Assembly: GCA_029204225.1 (NCBI GenBank)
Contig: CM055098.1
Coordinates: 51,455,287 to 51,519,286, forward strand
Source of the DNA: Diphasiastrum complanatum
Taxonomy: Eukaryota > Streptophyta > Lycopodiopsida > Lycopodiales > Lycopodiaceae
Direction: 5' to 3'
Length of the DNA stretch: 64,000 nt
The notes beneath the pieces are model-generated. The model ran no database searches. It was not told the origin of the DNA and saw nothing but the letters and a program-made list of their open reading frames with translations. This document shows, piece after piece, positions 18,897-30,289 of the stretch. The translations under genes and the position numbers were made by a program. The number at the start of each line of letters is the position of its first letter. The stretch's first letter is position 1.

Positions 18897-19835
18897 TTAG
18901 TTAATTAAATTAAATAAAAAATGACATATCGGTTATTGGAGAGCTACGTACTTTCGTGCTCGTTCCCTGTATGTATACCACTTATACTTCAATACAACCA
19001 CCGAGTTTTTCAGGAGAACATAGAGAAAGTTTAAGTCTTCAAGTTTTTCCTTCTCTCTGCTCTCATAGCCTTTTGCTTGTTGAGTACTTCTGTTTTTGAC
19101 AGTGGGTAAGCCTCACCTTGTTGGATTTGCTTGTGATTGTAACTCTGGTCAGACACCTCTTTAGCCTTGGTATTTCATTGCTAAATATTGTCTTAAAACT
19201 GATTGGTCATTTGACTGCCTGTGCAATTGAATAATCAATTGCTTGGAACCTAATTGTGATGTTACCATTCAGAATCACTGTTACATTACATTGACATATA
19301 TCCAAACTTGCACATCCTAAAGCTTGATTTTTGTTGTTGTAAATCAATGCTCTGAAATTTGCATATGGATACTCTTGCAGTTTAACTTAGTAGTCAATTG
19401 TTCTTTTGAATGAGCATTATCTGTTGTTGAGGACAGATTGTCGGACTACATTTGGATTGTGTTGAGACATTTGTATGTTTCTCTGCCTTGGTTTATTTGA
19501 TGCAATAGACCTCACTTGTCTGACAAACTTTATTAGGTGCACAGATCAATATATCGGACTAGCCGATAGGTCGGATATACTAATCAGTAATGCAACACGT
19601 ACGATATGAGATTAGTCGGCATCAACATCTTTCACTTTTGTATGTTTGAAATCACGTCCTAATTGGTGATATTGGTCACTGATACACCTAAATGTCCATT
19701 GACAACCAGCTTTTAATCCAAGAACAATAAATGAGTTAAAAACATCTAAAATCACAACATTAAGCAGTCTCTTTGGAGAATGACAATCTTTTATATTACA
19801 TATCATTACAATTAAGATAAGTATAGCACGACACT
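18897..19835 (+). mobile_element. 3' LTR of the gag-protease element (about 939 bp)
   Basis: Starts after the polypurine tract with ttagttaattaaatt and ends gcacgaca. Its last 287 bp match the 5' remnant at 15498-15785; its first 345 bp match, inverted, 14858-14633 plus 3199-3073. It lacks clean TG...CA ends. The internal region is only about 3.1 kb and has no pol, so the element would depend on proteins of another element. Confidence 0.7.
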
Positions 19836-20084
19836 ATAGAAAGGAGCTCTTGGAATCAGGAGTAAGGTGGATCTCTAGTATTTCTTAATCTCAGAGAGCC
19901 ATATGCTCCTGTTACGCCTGGTCTGCCGTGGTGGATTCACAACATGAGTACTCGTGGATACAGTGCCAGGAGAGAAGAAATCCTTTTGGTTCTGTTTGAC
20001 CCTAGACATCAAGCTAGTATCGGTTCTATGCGCAGTTATAGTGACAGTGATGAGAGGAGGATAACCAAGCTCGCAGAGGTGCGA
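19836..20084. other. Unassigned spacer
   Basis: No coding signal. It contains isolated copies of cgatatgtac and gtatcggt, which recur in the inverted repeat to the right. Confidence 0.4.
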
Positions 20085-20300
20085 TATGTACCGATGTATC
20101 GGTCTTGTGCGAGGGTCGACAAAGAAAAAAAGTAGGGAGTGAGATAACGGTGCAGATAAGCAATATGTATGATCGTAGTATCGCTCTTGTGCGCACGTAG
20201 AGAGATGAGGCAATGAGGGAGCAAACGGGACGTGCAGAGAAGCAATATGACACGAAAATCAGACAAAAAAGAGTGAAAATGACTTGTGCGCTCGGGACCA
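20085..20300. repeat. Inverted repeat, left arm
   Basis: Its reverse complement matches about 20560-20790, sharing gcacaagagcgatact, catattgcttctctgca and ttgctc-ctcattg. The arms are about 220 bp, imperfect, with about 260 bp between them. Confidence 0.75.
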
Positions 20301-20559
20301 TGTGCCCTCGGATTTTGCACGTGTGGTCACATGTGTGATTTGAACCATCCAATCAAAAATTGCCATGTGGCAGTCACACGTGGGTATCTAGTTGCCCAAT
20401 GAAACCTCGACACGTGCCATTTTCCAACGAATCAATCCTTGACACTTGGCGACTGTACGACTTTGTTCGTGTGGCCGTTAAGAGCCAATTGTAGGACGAC
20501 ACATGGACAGTTGACCATTTGACTCGCACGTGTGAAACAACTATAAATGGCACAATTTT
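20301..20559 (+). promoter_or_regulatory. Loop with CACGTG motifs and TATA box
   Basis: Between the inverted-repeat arms there are several ACGTG-type motifs (cacacgtggg, gacacgtgcc, gcacgtgtga), then CTATAAATGG at 20541-20550. The arrangement resembles a promoter upstream of the gene-like segment at 21177. Confidence 0.45.
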
Positions 20560-20790
20560 TTTTTTTTGTCTTTCTCAGTTTTCTTTGATATCGGTTCTCT
20601 ACGCGCCTAATTTTTTTATGATTTTCATCACATATCGCTTCTTTGCGCGTCCCATTTGCTCTCTCATTGTCTTGTCTCTGTGTGTGTGCACAAGAGCGAT
20701 ACTTCAGCCGTACATATTGCTTCTGTGCATGTGTAGTGTACTCCTTTTTTAGCGGATACTCCTCTCTCGCACAAAACCGATACTAGGCAA
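20560..20790. repeat. Inverted repeat, right arm
   Basis: Partner of 20085-20300. It would form a long hairpin if transcribed. Confidence 0.75.
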
Positions 20791-21176
20791 TAGCTTCCTC
20801 GTCTGATCCTAGTCGGGAGTCCTTGTTGTCCAGATTTCTTATTGAGTCTGGTATAACTAAGCGCATAGAGTACTTTAAGTCCCTCTTCCACCCTTTCTTA
20901 CATGTGTTCAGTATAGCACAACACAGTAGAGTCCGGATGTTTTTTATGACCAGCATGTCAGATTCAAGGACATAATCAGTATCCATTTAATCTCTTTGTG
21001 TAATTTGTCGTTTATGCATTTTAGTGACCTTGTACATACTTTTTCACATTATAAGCAGCAGCTAGACATGATGTACACTAAACTTTTTGACCAATTTAAG
21101 AATTCCAATGAATGTAGTTGTTGTAAACAAAAATGTCATTTTATTGAGTATCAAACTATATTTGTGTTTTTCCTGT

Positions 21177-21788
21177 TAGTACCCCAGTAGAATCAGATAC
21201 ATCGATTCTTGATACTGAGATCCCTTCATCCTCCACTACTGAACATTCCATAAAGGATATTAGTCATTTCTTGGTGGATACTCCTGATAAAGACATTGAC
21301 TATTTGAGTGTAGATACTGATAAGCTGATGGATGCTTTCATTGGCTCTAATGCCAATATTGAGGAAAAAATTGTTGATGTACATTCTAAATGCTTTTTTG
21401 ATTTGTCGAAATATTATATAAACAAAAATGTATATATCACAACTAAAGATGTACGTGTTTTTTTTAATTATTGGGAGGATGAGGTGTTGTCAAGCACCAC
21501 TTCTGAGTTCTCTAACATTGTTGATTTTGAAACCAAAGACTTGGTGTCGGGCATTGACTATGATGATGAAGAAGGTATTCTAACTGGTGAGGAATGTTTG
21601 TCCTTGGCTATGGCAAATGTTCGTGATCATGGATGAAGTTTGCCATCCGATGAGGAATTTATTTCATTCCAGGCCCAACTGGGATTCCCTCGTCCATCGA
21701 TTATGAAATTTGCAGATGACTCTTCTTCAATAGGTGGTCACAATATAGATCATCCCGATCTAGTGCAGCAGATGATGATGAATGCGTA
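21177..21788 (+). pseudogene. Unrecognised acidic exon with one internal stop
   Basis: Opens after a possible acceptor (cctgttag) and reads through about 150 codons: I-P-S-S-S-T-T-E-H-S, D-K-D-I-D-Y-L-S-V-D-T, C-F-F-D-L-S-K-Y-Y and Y-D-D-E-E-G. A TGA follows at 21634, after which sense continues in the same frame (S-L-P-S-D-E-E-F-I-S-F-Q, L-G-F-P-R-P) to a GTAAGT donor at 21789. It is rich in Asp, Glu and Ser. I do not recognise it. It could be a retroelement gag or a decayed host gene. Confidence 0.45.
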
Positions 21789-22333
21789 AGTTTAGAAGTT
21801 TTACTGTATGTTTATCTGATGTATGTGTTCTATTAAATTTTATAAACTAAGAACTCCAATTTTGTTATGCAGAATACACTTTTGATCAATGACTTTGCTA
21901 CTCGTCGAGGGGACAACATTCATCATCTTTCCACATGAATAGTGGTCTCGGCCACTGCTTGAGGCACTTTCAGAAAAATGGAATTTGCGTTGCTCATTCC
22001 AAACTCAGTCCAGTTGGAGAGACTATGATAATGGTTGTGAAAGCCTTATCTTATTATCTAGGTGGACATAAATTTGCTAAAACAAATAAAATAATTTTTG
22101 TGAAGAGATTGTATGTTTTGAACATATTAGTATTTGTAGATGAGAATGTACATTAAGAAGTTCCCATTATTCATTGTATCCAACGTATATAGAATTGAGT
22201 GGTAACAATGACAATGCGCATCTTCTGGATGCATATGCAAGTAGAGAGTTACTGCATGATAGCACAACAATTGGACAAGATGAAATATCAGATCCCACTG
22301 AATGGAACTTTGTATATTTTGAATATTATGAAT
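21789..22333. other. Spacer with short unassigned frames
   Basis: A possible acceptor (tatgcag) near 21873 and two short open frames (21935-22156 and 22174-22368) could be further exons of the preceding gene, but neither has a recognisable motif. Confidence 0.3.
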
Positions 22334-23069
22334 TGTTGGAGGGTTTGAGGATCCCAAGACAACTCTAACCCTAGTTAATAAGTGAGAGGGATTTGGCACC
22401 TTGCGTGTGTAAGTCCAACCCAATGATCACATAGTTATTTGATTAATTAGAAAGTCAATAAAAGGACTTTAGGCCTTTTTCGGGAGTTTTAATGTTGCAG
22501 GGCCTAAATGTCAAGTTAGTGAATAAAGGTGGGTTTTCCTCCAATTTGGATGGTTCCCACTCTTTTTTTGATTTGAATAGTTAGGGAGGCAGAAATGGAC
22601 CAACAGGATTTAGAGGCCAGGGTCCTCCTCTCTACTATAAAAAAGGACTAACTCGAGTTTCCTACACAATATCTTCATTTCAATAAAGCAAATTCTTGTG
22701 AAATGGATTTATGAATGTCCTTGTTCTCTATCACTTTTCCTCCATCTCTCATGCTTTCTTTGGATTTATCAATTGTTGGATCTGATTGTTATTGGGTTTG
22801 CATGTTTTTATACTTTTTATGAGAGAGGAAGGGAGAGAGAGAAAGAGTAAGCTACCTTCATTGAGGATCTTAGCATTAATGATTGTAGTGTTAATTCTTA
22901 GTGATAATGGATGTTAGAGTTAGATGTGAATCTCCCATTCATGCTGAAATCTGAAATATGCTATCGCTCTCATAGGAACGAACCTACGCGTGACAACTAA
23001 CTTCATCTCCTTGATGCTAGATTGATTAGATATTGGGTTGAGGATAGGCAAGGAAAGAAACCCACTACA
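22334..23069 (+). mobile_element. Gypsy 5' LTR (about 736 bp)
   Basis: Begins TGTTGGAGGG and ends CACTACA, just before the post-LTR motif. It contains a TATA box (CTATAAAAAAGG near 22635) and a polyadenylation signal AATAAA at 22682 about 45 bp later, the expected U3-R layout. No 3' partner is found in the window. Confidence 0.7.
22636..22643 (+). promoter_or_regulatory. LTR TATA box
   Basis: TATAAAAA inside the LTR; AATAAA follows at 22682-22687. Confidence 0.65.
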
Positions 23070-23095
23070 ATTTTGGCGCCGTTGCGGGGAGCTAC
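23070..23095 (+). other. Gypsy post-LTR motif
   Basis: TTTTGGCGCCGTTGCGGGGA follows the LTR, as in many plant Gypsy elements. Confidence 0.8.
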
Positions 23096-24202
23096 ACCAA
23101 TTTTTCAATTTGCAGCATGTTTGTTGGATGGTCAGTTTGAATTTGCTTGTTTGAAATCTAATCTGATTGTGGAACAGGGAAAGCTATTCAAATCACCTAA
23201 GATCCATTTGGATCTGAGATATCAGAAAAAACAACAAATCCGGTCAATTATGCCATATTTTGGTTAGAAGGAGGCAAAAATCGTCATCAGAGCTGATAAC
23301 TTTTTTTCCCTCTTTCAGGAAACGTTCGCCTAGTTGCAGGCACCTTCGGTTTTGATCACAGAACCTTAAGTTTGAAGGGCAAACAATCCTCCCCAGCAGA
23401 TTTTTAGAAACATTAGAAAAACCACCAAAAAATACCAAAAATCACCAAAACCCTAAAAATACAAAAAAAAGAACCTTTGTCCGATTCACTGTGCATAGGT
23501 GTGATTTAGATCTATCTACTGCCAGGTCGGCGAAGAATAATATCAGAAATAGAAGGTTTATCAGAGAATCAGTTGTCATATTGTTATATTTCTGTCAAAA
23601 AAGTCTCTTTTTTGCAAAAATACAAGTATTACTCTTGATTCTTCGCCAAGGTACCAAATTATTCTATTTATAGTAATTTATTATTATTGAGTTCGGCGCG
23701 AACATTCATTCTATCCGGATTATAGAAAATCTTTATTTTTACCCTCGCCAAACTACAAAAACTGTGCTTTTATGTGTGAGGAACCTTTGCTAGTTTTATC
23801 CTAGCTTTATATGTGTCAAATTCTCAGTCTGAGAGTTCGGCGAAGGTTATTTCCATAGAATTTGTTAGAAAAGCCTGATTAGAGAGTTTTGACCAAAAAT
23901 AGCACTGTTGAACCTTCACCGAGTTAACATTCGCCTAAGGAACCTTCGCCAGTTCTATTTTTAAGTTCTGATTTTCCAGATCAAGTCTCTATCAAATTTT
24001 GGGTCAAATATGATTCAGTCTGATTTTGATTATGAGAAGTTTCCATTTTGAGAAGTATCGACCTGTTGATCTTAGGAATCTTTTTCACGATATAGGAATC
24101 TGATTCTTGTCAAGTGGAAGAAATCTAGCAGATCTGATCTGAGATAGTTTTGATTGAAAATCTAGATCCAATCTCATTGTCTGCTTGATTTGATCTGTAA
24201 TA
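23096..24202 (+). mobile_element. Gypsy untranslated leader
   Basis: About 1.1 kb without a supportable ORF between LTR and gag ATG. Irregular repeats of (a)cattcgcc, aaccttcgcc and gttcggcgaa are scattered from 23325 to 23960. Confidence 0.6.
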
Positions 24203-24555
24203 ATGGCTGCCCCTGGAGGTGCTCCTCAGGAAGTCAATCCAATTATTGTTAGGAGAGCACCCCGTTTGGATCTACCCAAATACAATGGATTAACAGATCC
24301 AGTTAGATTTCTTCAGATCTAATCTGAATCCGAAGTTTTCCCCCAGGATAAACTTAAGCTTTTTCCTATGGCCTTAACAGACGCAGCACAAGATTGGTAC
24401 TATAATCAAGATGAAACTGAGCATACAGATTGGGAGACTGTCAAACGAGCCTCATCAAACGGTTCAAACCTCGAAAGTTTATAGAAGACCCTTTGAACTC
24501 AGATCAATTTTCCATCTTTTATTAATAAAAACAGGAAGTTTCTTGTGATGCCTAA
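24203..24555 (+). pseudogene. Gypsy gag N-terminus, truncated
   Basis: The ATG at 24203 starts M-A-A-P-G-G-A-P. R-L-D-L-P-K-Y-N-G-L-T-D-P, then K-L-F-P-M-A-L-T-D-A-A-Q-D-W-Y and W-E-T-V-K are classic retrotransposon gag motifs. A TAG interrupts after F-L-Q-I, and homology ends near 24555. Capsid C-terminus, nucleocapsid and pol are missing. Confidence 0.75.
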
Positions 24556-25279
24556 GTTGAGAATGCATGTTGGAACCCCTTGTATCTTACTGTCACGGGT
24601 GTTTTGGCCCCGACCACCTTCAATGCCCGACGCGTGGCCCTCCTTGCTTTGTTGAAGCTGCTCGTCCTGCCCGGCCCTTGACATGGTCTTTTCCATGGGC
24701 AGTTGACACTTGGCACATAAGCTTTATTCCATAAGTTTCTAGAAAAAGTTTATCTGCATGAATATATACCCAAACACCAGTATTGCTTGTATGTGCGTGT
24801 GAGGGCATGCGTAGGCCAGTGCCTTGTGCTCATTAAACCCTAGCACAACCCCGGCGCCACACTTGGCTCTGGTGCCCTGGCGCTAATGGTCCCGGAGCCA
24901 CCCTGGCACCACCCTGGTGCTGGAGAGGCGCCAGCGCCAATCCGGCGCCCTGATATCGGCGCTCCCCACACGCGTGACGACTTTTCCCTGTCTCCTGCCC
25001 GGATTCCACTCTTGTCAATCGCACATTGGCACGGGGACAGTGCCAATAAGCCACAAGGGTTGGAACCAATCAACACTCTTACTTTTTCAGCCAATCAAAC
25101 TAATCTCAAAGACGGCCATGCCATGCCATGCCAGCATGAGATTGGCAATGTCTTGCAGCCAATGAACATTGTCTATGTACTTTTATCTTTTTGTGCATTG
25201 ATGGGTTTTCATCCTTCCATAATAAAAGCATGAAATTTGCTGTTGCATGGCTGGTTCTGCAAAGGAATAATTTTGCTGC
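24556..25279. other. GC-rich upstream region of the uL18 gene
   Basis: No convincing ORF. At 24840-24970 GGCGCC, GGTGCC and CTGGCGC recur in a locally GC-rich island, unusual in this AT-rich window. ccatgccatgccatgcc at 25119 is a small tandem repeat. The island may be part of the promoter of the gene at 25517 or a piece of another LTR. Confidence 0.4.
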
Positions 25280-25286
25280 TATATAT
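25280..25286 (+). promoter_or_regulatory. TATA box of the uL18 gene
   Basis: TATATAT in gctgctatatattacgcc, about 235 bp upstream of the start codon, with a C/T-rich probable start-site region after it. Confidence 0.45.
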
Positions 25287-25516
25287 TACGCCTTTCTTCA
25301 TTGTCTGTAGCCTGTTCCAACACAAATCGCCCAGCTTCATTGTTCATCACTGGCCAAACAGCCCTGTTGTTGAATCGCTGGGCCTGGCAAATCTCAGGAA
25401 ATTGTTCACCACAGCTTGTTCCATCAGTTGATACATCAACTTTGCTTCATCTCCGCAAGCTGAGGTTGATTAGAGCAGAGCAGAGTGAAAGAACTGTAGA
25501 AGCAGCAGATTTGGGA

Positions 25517-28500
25517 ATGGAGAGTAGTGCCGCATTGCTTCACAAGGTGACGGCAGGGATGATGGCCTTCAGGGGTAAACCTGCCTTGCTGCTGCTACCG
25601 TCATCATTGGCTTCTTCTTCGCATGTTGCTAGGATCCAATTTAGTTCTTCCCCGGTGGTTGTGCGAGGTACTTTGCTTACAAATGATCTGATTTCTTAAA
25701 CATGCTGCTGAAGGTGTTTTGTTGTCTTAAGATATCCACTAAGTTTAGCGGTTTGTCAGCATGTTAGTTTTCATGATAGGAATATACACATACAATATTC
25801 AGGATGTTCTTCAAAATGTCTTGCTTTAGTGATAGCAATGACAAGTATATTTTCATAGTTTGGTCGTTGGATTTCTTGAAGCTGTCTCCATCATGGTACA
25901 AGACATAGGGGAGTAATATCAATAACATCTTGAAGCAATTCACAGGCAAAGGCAGTGACTACTTGCCGATAACAAAGCTATGAAGAAAGAGATCGCTATT
26001 CTCCGAGAAGAGGTAGCCAAACCACGCCACGAGAATGATGAGCTTGGGTGCCCCAGTGTTGGAAGCCTCCGCCAAGATATGAGCTCTGGAGAGTAAGCTA
26101 GGGCAACACTACTAGGTAAAAAAAAACATGGCCAAAAATCGTTGGAAAGAATTCTGGGACAGAAAAGGCACCTATTGTGGATATGATCTTAGCTCTCCTA
26201 TCAGAGGAAAAATGTAGAGCAAGCAAAGCCCATACTATCAGACTTCGAGGCATTCCAAACAAGATGTCCTACCGGAAGCTAAACTTCCTAGATGTCACTT
26301 TGGGCCACAAGAATACGGGGTTTGAGAAAGCATGAAGAACGAAATAAGATAATACTAGCCTGATTATCAAGTTCAACTCATTGGACGACCGCCAACAGGC
26401 TCTTAGATAGCACGCTAAGCTTTGTGATACCTGCATTTGACAACCTTACCTATATACAGGTGAAGAAAAGGGAGAAAGCCTTTCAGGAGGCCAAGGATAC
26501 AGGATGAGGGGTCACATTCTGTGATGGCAGAACCTACTTAATGGTCAGAAGATCAGCTCTAGGTTCCCGAGCATAGAGAGTTGGGGCCTTCGCATGGTAG
26601 TGCTCTGGGGTCGTAGCCCCACCCCCTGCAGAGATGCTTGTGGAATTGTAACGGCATCCACCACAACAATATGATATCTAGAAGACTTTATTGAGGGTGG
26701 AGATATCTTGTTTCTTATGGAGACACATGAGAGCTAGAACGGGTGTCTACCGACCTTTTCAGGTTTCACCTGGGTAGTGTGATATCCTCCCTCAATTATG
26801 GATCAACCAGTACGCATCACCTTGGGTGATGTAAATGTAGTAGCCATAACCACACCCATAGAGGATCCCTAGTGGCTAACACCCACATCCTTATCCATAA
26901 TGCAAGCAACATGCCTACATCAATTCAAACCTCCAATACATCAATTACATGATTGAATTTCCAAGGGGCCTATAAGAAGGCCAGATCAACACATCTCTAA
27001 TCAATAATGAGCATGACAATTCAATCACCATGTACATCAATGAATATGCAGTTATCCAGGCTTTCAACATTCCTCGAGGTATAGTTACCCTTATGGATCA
27101 AAGTCTCAATGAGAAAGGCCCTGCAATCAAATCTTGGACTAAAGGGTGAGGTCCCAGTGAATTGTCACTTTACCAATGACGGTGCATTAATTGCATCCAT
27201 CACATATCAATGGCGACCAATTTCTTTTTGGTTAGTACACGTTTTACTAATTGTATGCATAGTGAAGTGGATGATATAAGAGGTTTTGGTTGCACTTGTT
27301 GCTACCTCAGGCTAAGGGGATATGCATACCCTAATCCCCTGAGTGCTTTTGGTCCTCCAACCTAAAGTTCGACTAGTCTACAGCAGCCTAATAAGATCCT
27401 CTCCTAGTGAACTATCATCTTGTACTAGTCTAGGACTTTATACACTTAATTCTGCTGACACTGACGTTGTATTTTTGACCCAGATAGATGAAATCTATGT
27501 TTATGAGATCCCCAAAACACAGTTTCACAAGTATATTTTGTACATTACGGAGATACAAAGACAAACAGAAAAAAAAAAGTCATTATTTCCCAAAAAGAAA
27601 GTGTCCACTTCGAAGATTAGCAGCAGGGGAAACCATAATGTGGTCAATTTACATTTTTGTAGTGAAGTGTAGCCGTAGATATTTGTAGTTTCTCAATTTC
27701 ATCAAATTTGTTGGTGCTTTTGTCCTAAGGAATTTAATGCATCATCCTAAAAGCCTGGAAGTGATCCGTCCATCGGTGTTTGCTACTACCGATCCTTCCG
27801 TCATGTTGATACCTAGTACATGTGTGTGTTGGAACTCATTCATTTATGTTAAAGCTTATTCACAAGAATTTCCTGTTGTCATGTATCACTTCTGTCACTT
27901 TTCCTAAAATTATGTGTTGGATGGTGTTATTCAGGATACATTATGGATCCCATTTTGTGCCTTATTCATCAATACCTCGAATCTTAAGGACAAAAACTAT
28001 CAGGGGGCCAACATCCCTAAGTTCTAACAAATAAGAAGTCATGGAAAGAATACTTGCAGGGTAATCAGTAAGTAATAGGAAAACCAGATGTAAATAGAAG
28101 CATTCTTAATTTTTGAGGTGTGTTAAGACTTGAAAGTCTTTGGTTGTTATATTGTCAAAAACAGTTTTTTGTTTTCAAGTTTATTCAAACAGATTCAGAA
28201 GATTTGTTGTAGCTAGTGCAGTCCATCTCTCCTTGGTTGTGCAGCTGTAACCCTTTTTTATTGAATCAGATTCATGCATTTATGCATTATTATACTTGTA
28301 GCATATTTTAGAGCCTTATAAAGTTGACCCTACACATCAGGCAAGTCTTTGCTATGATGTATCATGTGATCATGTTCCTCTTTCAGTCAAATTTCTACTT
28401 TTTCCAATACAATTTTGAAACCAAATCAAGATGAGAGCCTCAAAAAATGTTTACAATGAAACCTTTTTATCTCCTGATACTCCAATGAGATCTAGCTGGT

Positions 28501-28853
28501 GCATATACCCATTATGACAAAATGTTTGAAATAATGTTTCCAGCTAATACTCCAGCATAAAGGGATTTACTTTCATGCAATTATTAGATGACAGATAAAT
28601 ATCTCAGATACATGCATGACTTTCTTTTAACTCTGCAGAATGAGTAAACTAGAATGCTCATATCTATTAATCAAAAGATGCTTCCCTTTTGCTCAAATAT
28701 GGCTCTTTAATTAGTAGGTAATGCACGAGATGGTGGTGGTGAAGCTGTATTTGGTTCAAGACAATGTTTGATGGTAGAAGCAAGAAGGAAGCCTACACGG
28801 ACAGAATCTGCTAAAGTACAGAATCTTCGCATGCGCAAGAAGGTATAATCAAA

Positions 28854-28907
<54 letters not shown>

Positions 28908-29630
28908 GTATTCTTATCTTATGAGAACCCAAGCCACTTATGGATCAAAAAGTTATCAGAAGCTCAGCTTCACACATGCAAATAATTCAGGATTTTGTTA
29001 TCAACAGCCAGCTCTATATAACTCTAAGCTGTAGGGTGCTGTTACAGAAGGGGGTGGTCATGGAGTCCGATGGGTTATTCCTTTTCTCCTGTTTTTCTTG
29101 ATTTTTTTTTCTAGTTTCATCAAGTAGATGATTTATTGAGTTTCTTTATCACGATGTAGTTCAATGGTACTACAGAGCAACCACGCCTATCTGTTTTCCG
29201 TTCAAAAAAGCACATATATGCCCAAGTAGTTGATGATTCCAAGAAGCGCACTCTTGTCGCTGCATCAACCAACCAGCTTGTTGATTTTGAACATTTTGAA
29301 CAATCTTTAAGTCCAATTGAGGTAAGTAAGCAACTATCATTCTATGTAATAAGTTCAACATTACACGTGGTGCTTTTTAAGATTGCTGAATTAAAGGTCA
29401 TGCTTGTAAAGGAAATTATCTGCTTTGTCCATGCGTCTTGGACAACTCCTCAGGTTCTTGTTTATGTGTATTAACAGGATGCTGCTAAGCAAATAGGCCG
29501 TGAAATTGCTAAAAGATGCTTGGAAATAGGAGTTGTAAAGGTAAAGTTGGATAGGAATGGCTTTTCTGGTAGGGGAGGCATTCAAGCCTTGGCTGATGCT
29601 GTACAAGAAAATGGTATATTGTATTCATGA
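25517..29630 (+). CDS. RPL18: Plastid (50S-type) ribosomal protein uL18, nuclear gene
   Basis: Four exons: 25517-25667, 28718-28842, 29160-29321 and 29478-29630, all GT-AG, coding for 196 aa. The first 50 residues are Ser/Ala/Leu-rich with few acids, like a transit peptide. The mature part has [38 protein letters not shown], and [17 protein letters not shown], the bacterial/plastid L18 signature throughout. uL18 binds 5S rRNA in the large subunit. No frameshift or stop is seen, so the gene looks functional. Intron 1 is 3.05 kb and holds LINE debris; the others are 317 and 156 bp. Plastid rather than mitochondrial targeting is inferred from similarity. Confidence 0.9.
25985..27130 (+). mobile_element. 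LINE fragment in uL18 intron 1
   Basis: Plus-strand frames resemble a plant LINE. Near 26225 [12 protein letters not shown] resembles the ORF1-like segment at 31777. Near 26690 [13 protein letters not shown] resembles the endonuclease motif that opens ORF2. Many stops; no reverse transcriptase seen. Confidence 0.5.
27131..28700. other. Rest of uL18 intron 1
   Basis: AT-rich with no recognisable gene. A frame at 27343-27672 is open but has no motif and poor context. Confidence 0.5.
28857..28905. repeat. (GA)n microsatellite, uL18 intron 2
   Basis: About 49 bp of GA repeats, 14 bp after the exon 2 donor. Confidence 0.95.
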
Positions 29631-30285
29631 ACTTTGATGACATCTATAGGGCATTGTGACCTGGTAGGAAGATTGCATTCAGAATGGTTCTACCTAGTGC
29701 ATGCTTTGGTGTAGAATTCTGTATGGAAAACAAGTAGTCATCCTCTGTTGTACGTGCTTTTGTAAGTAACAATCTTACAAGCATGGTAGTGGTGGAACTC
29801 TTGTAGATAGGGCCCCAATCTTGTACAAATTGTGCTTGTTTCAAACCCGGCTTCCTCAAACTTTATCCCAAGGCCATATGAGGCTGAGTCCCAACATCCA
29901 AAACACATGCTTGAAAGAACTGGACCGAAAATAACTTATTGCAGCTTACCAAACTCAGGCTTGCTTCTCGCATGATATCTAGCAAACAATCTCTCCTTCA
30001 AGCTTATTTCACCGACATTTCTTGAATGCAAAGTCTGCTGGTGTCGCTGATTATGATACGTACTGCCATCCTCAATGTTGTAGTACTTAGTTACCAGGTA
30101 CATCAAAATATGTTATCCAAGAAAGAACTTTATCACTGTACATGTACCCTTGACATAGTTGTTTTCATGCCACCTAGAACTTGCATATTGTATCTTTAAG
30201 AGAAAAAAAAGAGGTTCCAAACACTCGAAGAATTTTGTCAATGTTCTGAATGTTTGATACTACCAAGCTTCTGACTTTCAGGAGC
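29631..30285. other. 3' flank of the uL18 gene
   Basis: Presumably 3' UTR and intergenic DNA. No second gene is supported and I see no clear polyadenylation signal close to the stop. Confidence 0.4.
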
Positions 30286-30289
30286 TGCT

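Noticed and set aside
14120-19240. Reading 14633-19120 as one DNA transposon with long terminal inverted repeats (Mutator-like)
   Set aside because: The right repeat is bounded by a polypurine tract and is the start of a 3' LTR, and the left one is interrupted by the CACTA and continues at 3073-3199. An inverted LTR fragment explains both better, and no target duplication was found.
24833-25233. Several ORFs in the GC-rich patch
   Set aside because: No motif, overlapping frames on both strands, explained by high GC content lowering stop frequency.
27343-27688. Two overlapping ORFs in uL18 intron 1
   Set aside because: No motif, and no splice signals linking them to the exons whose reading frame is already complete.
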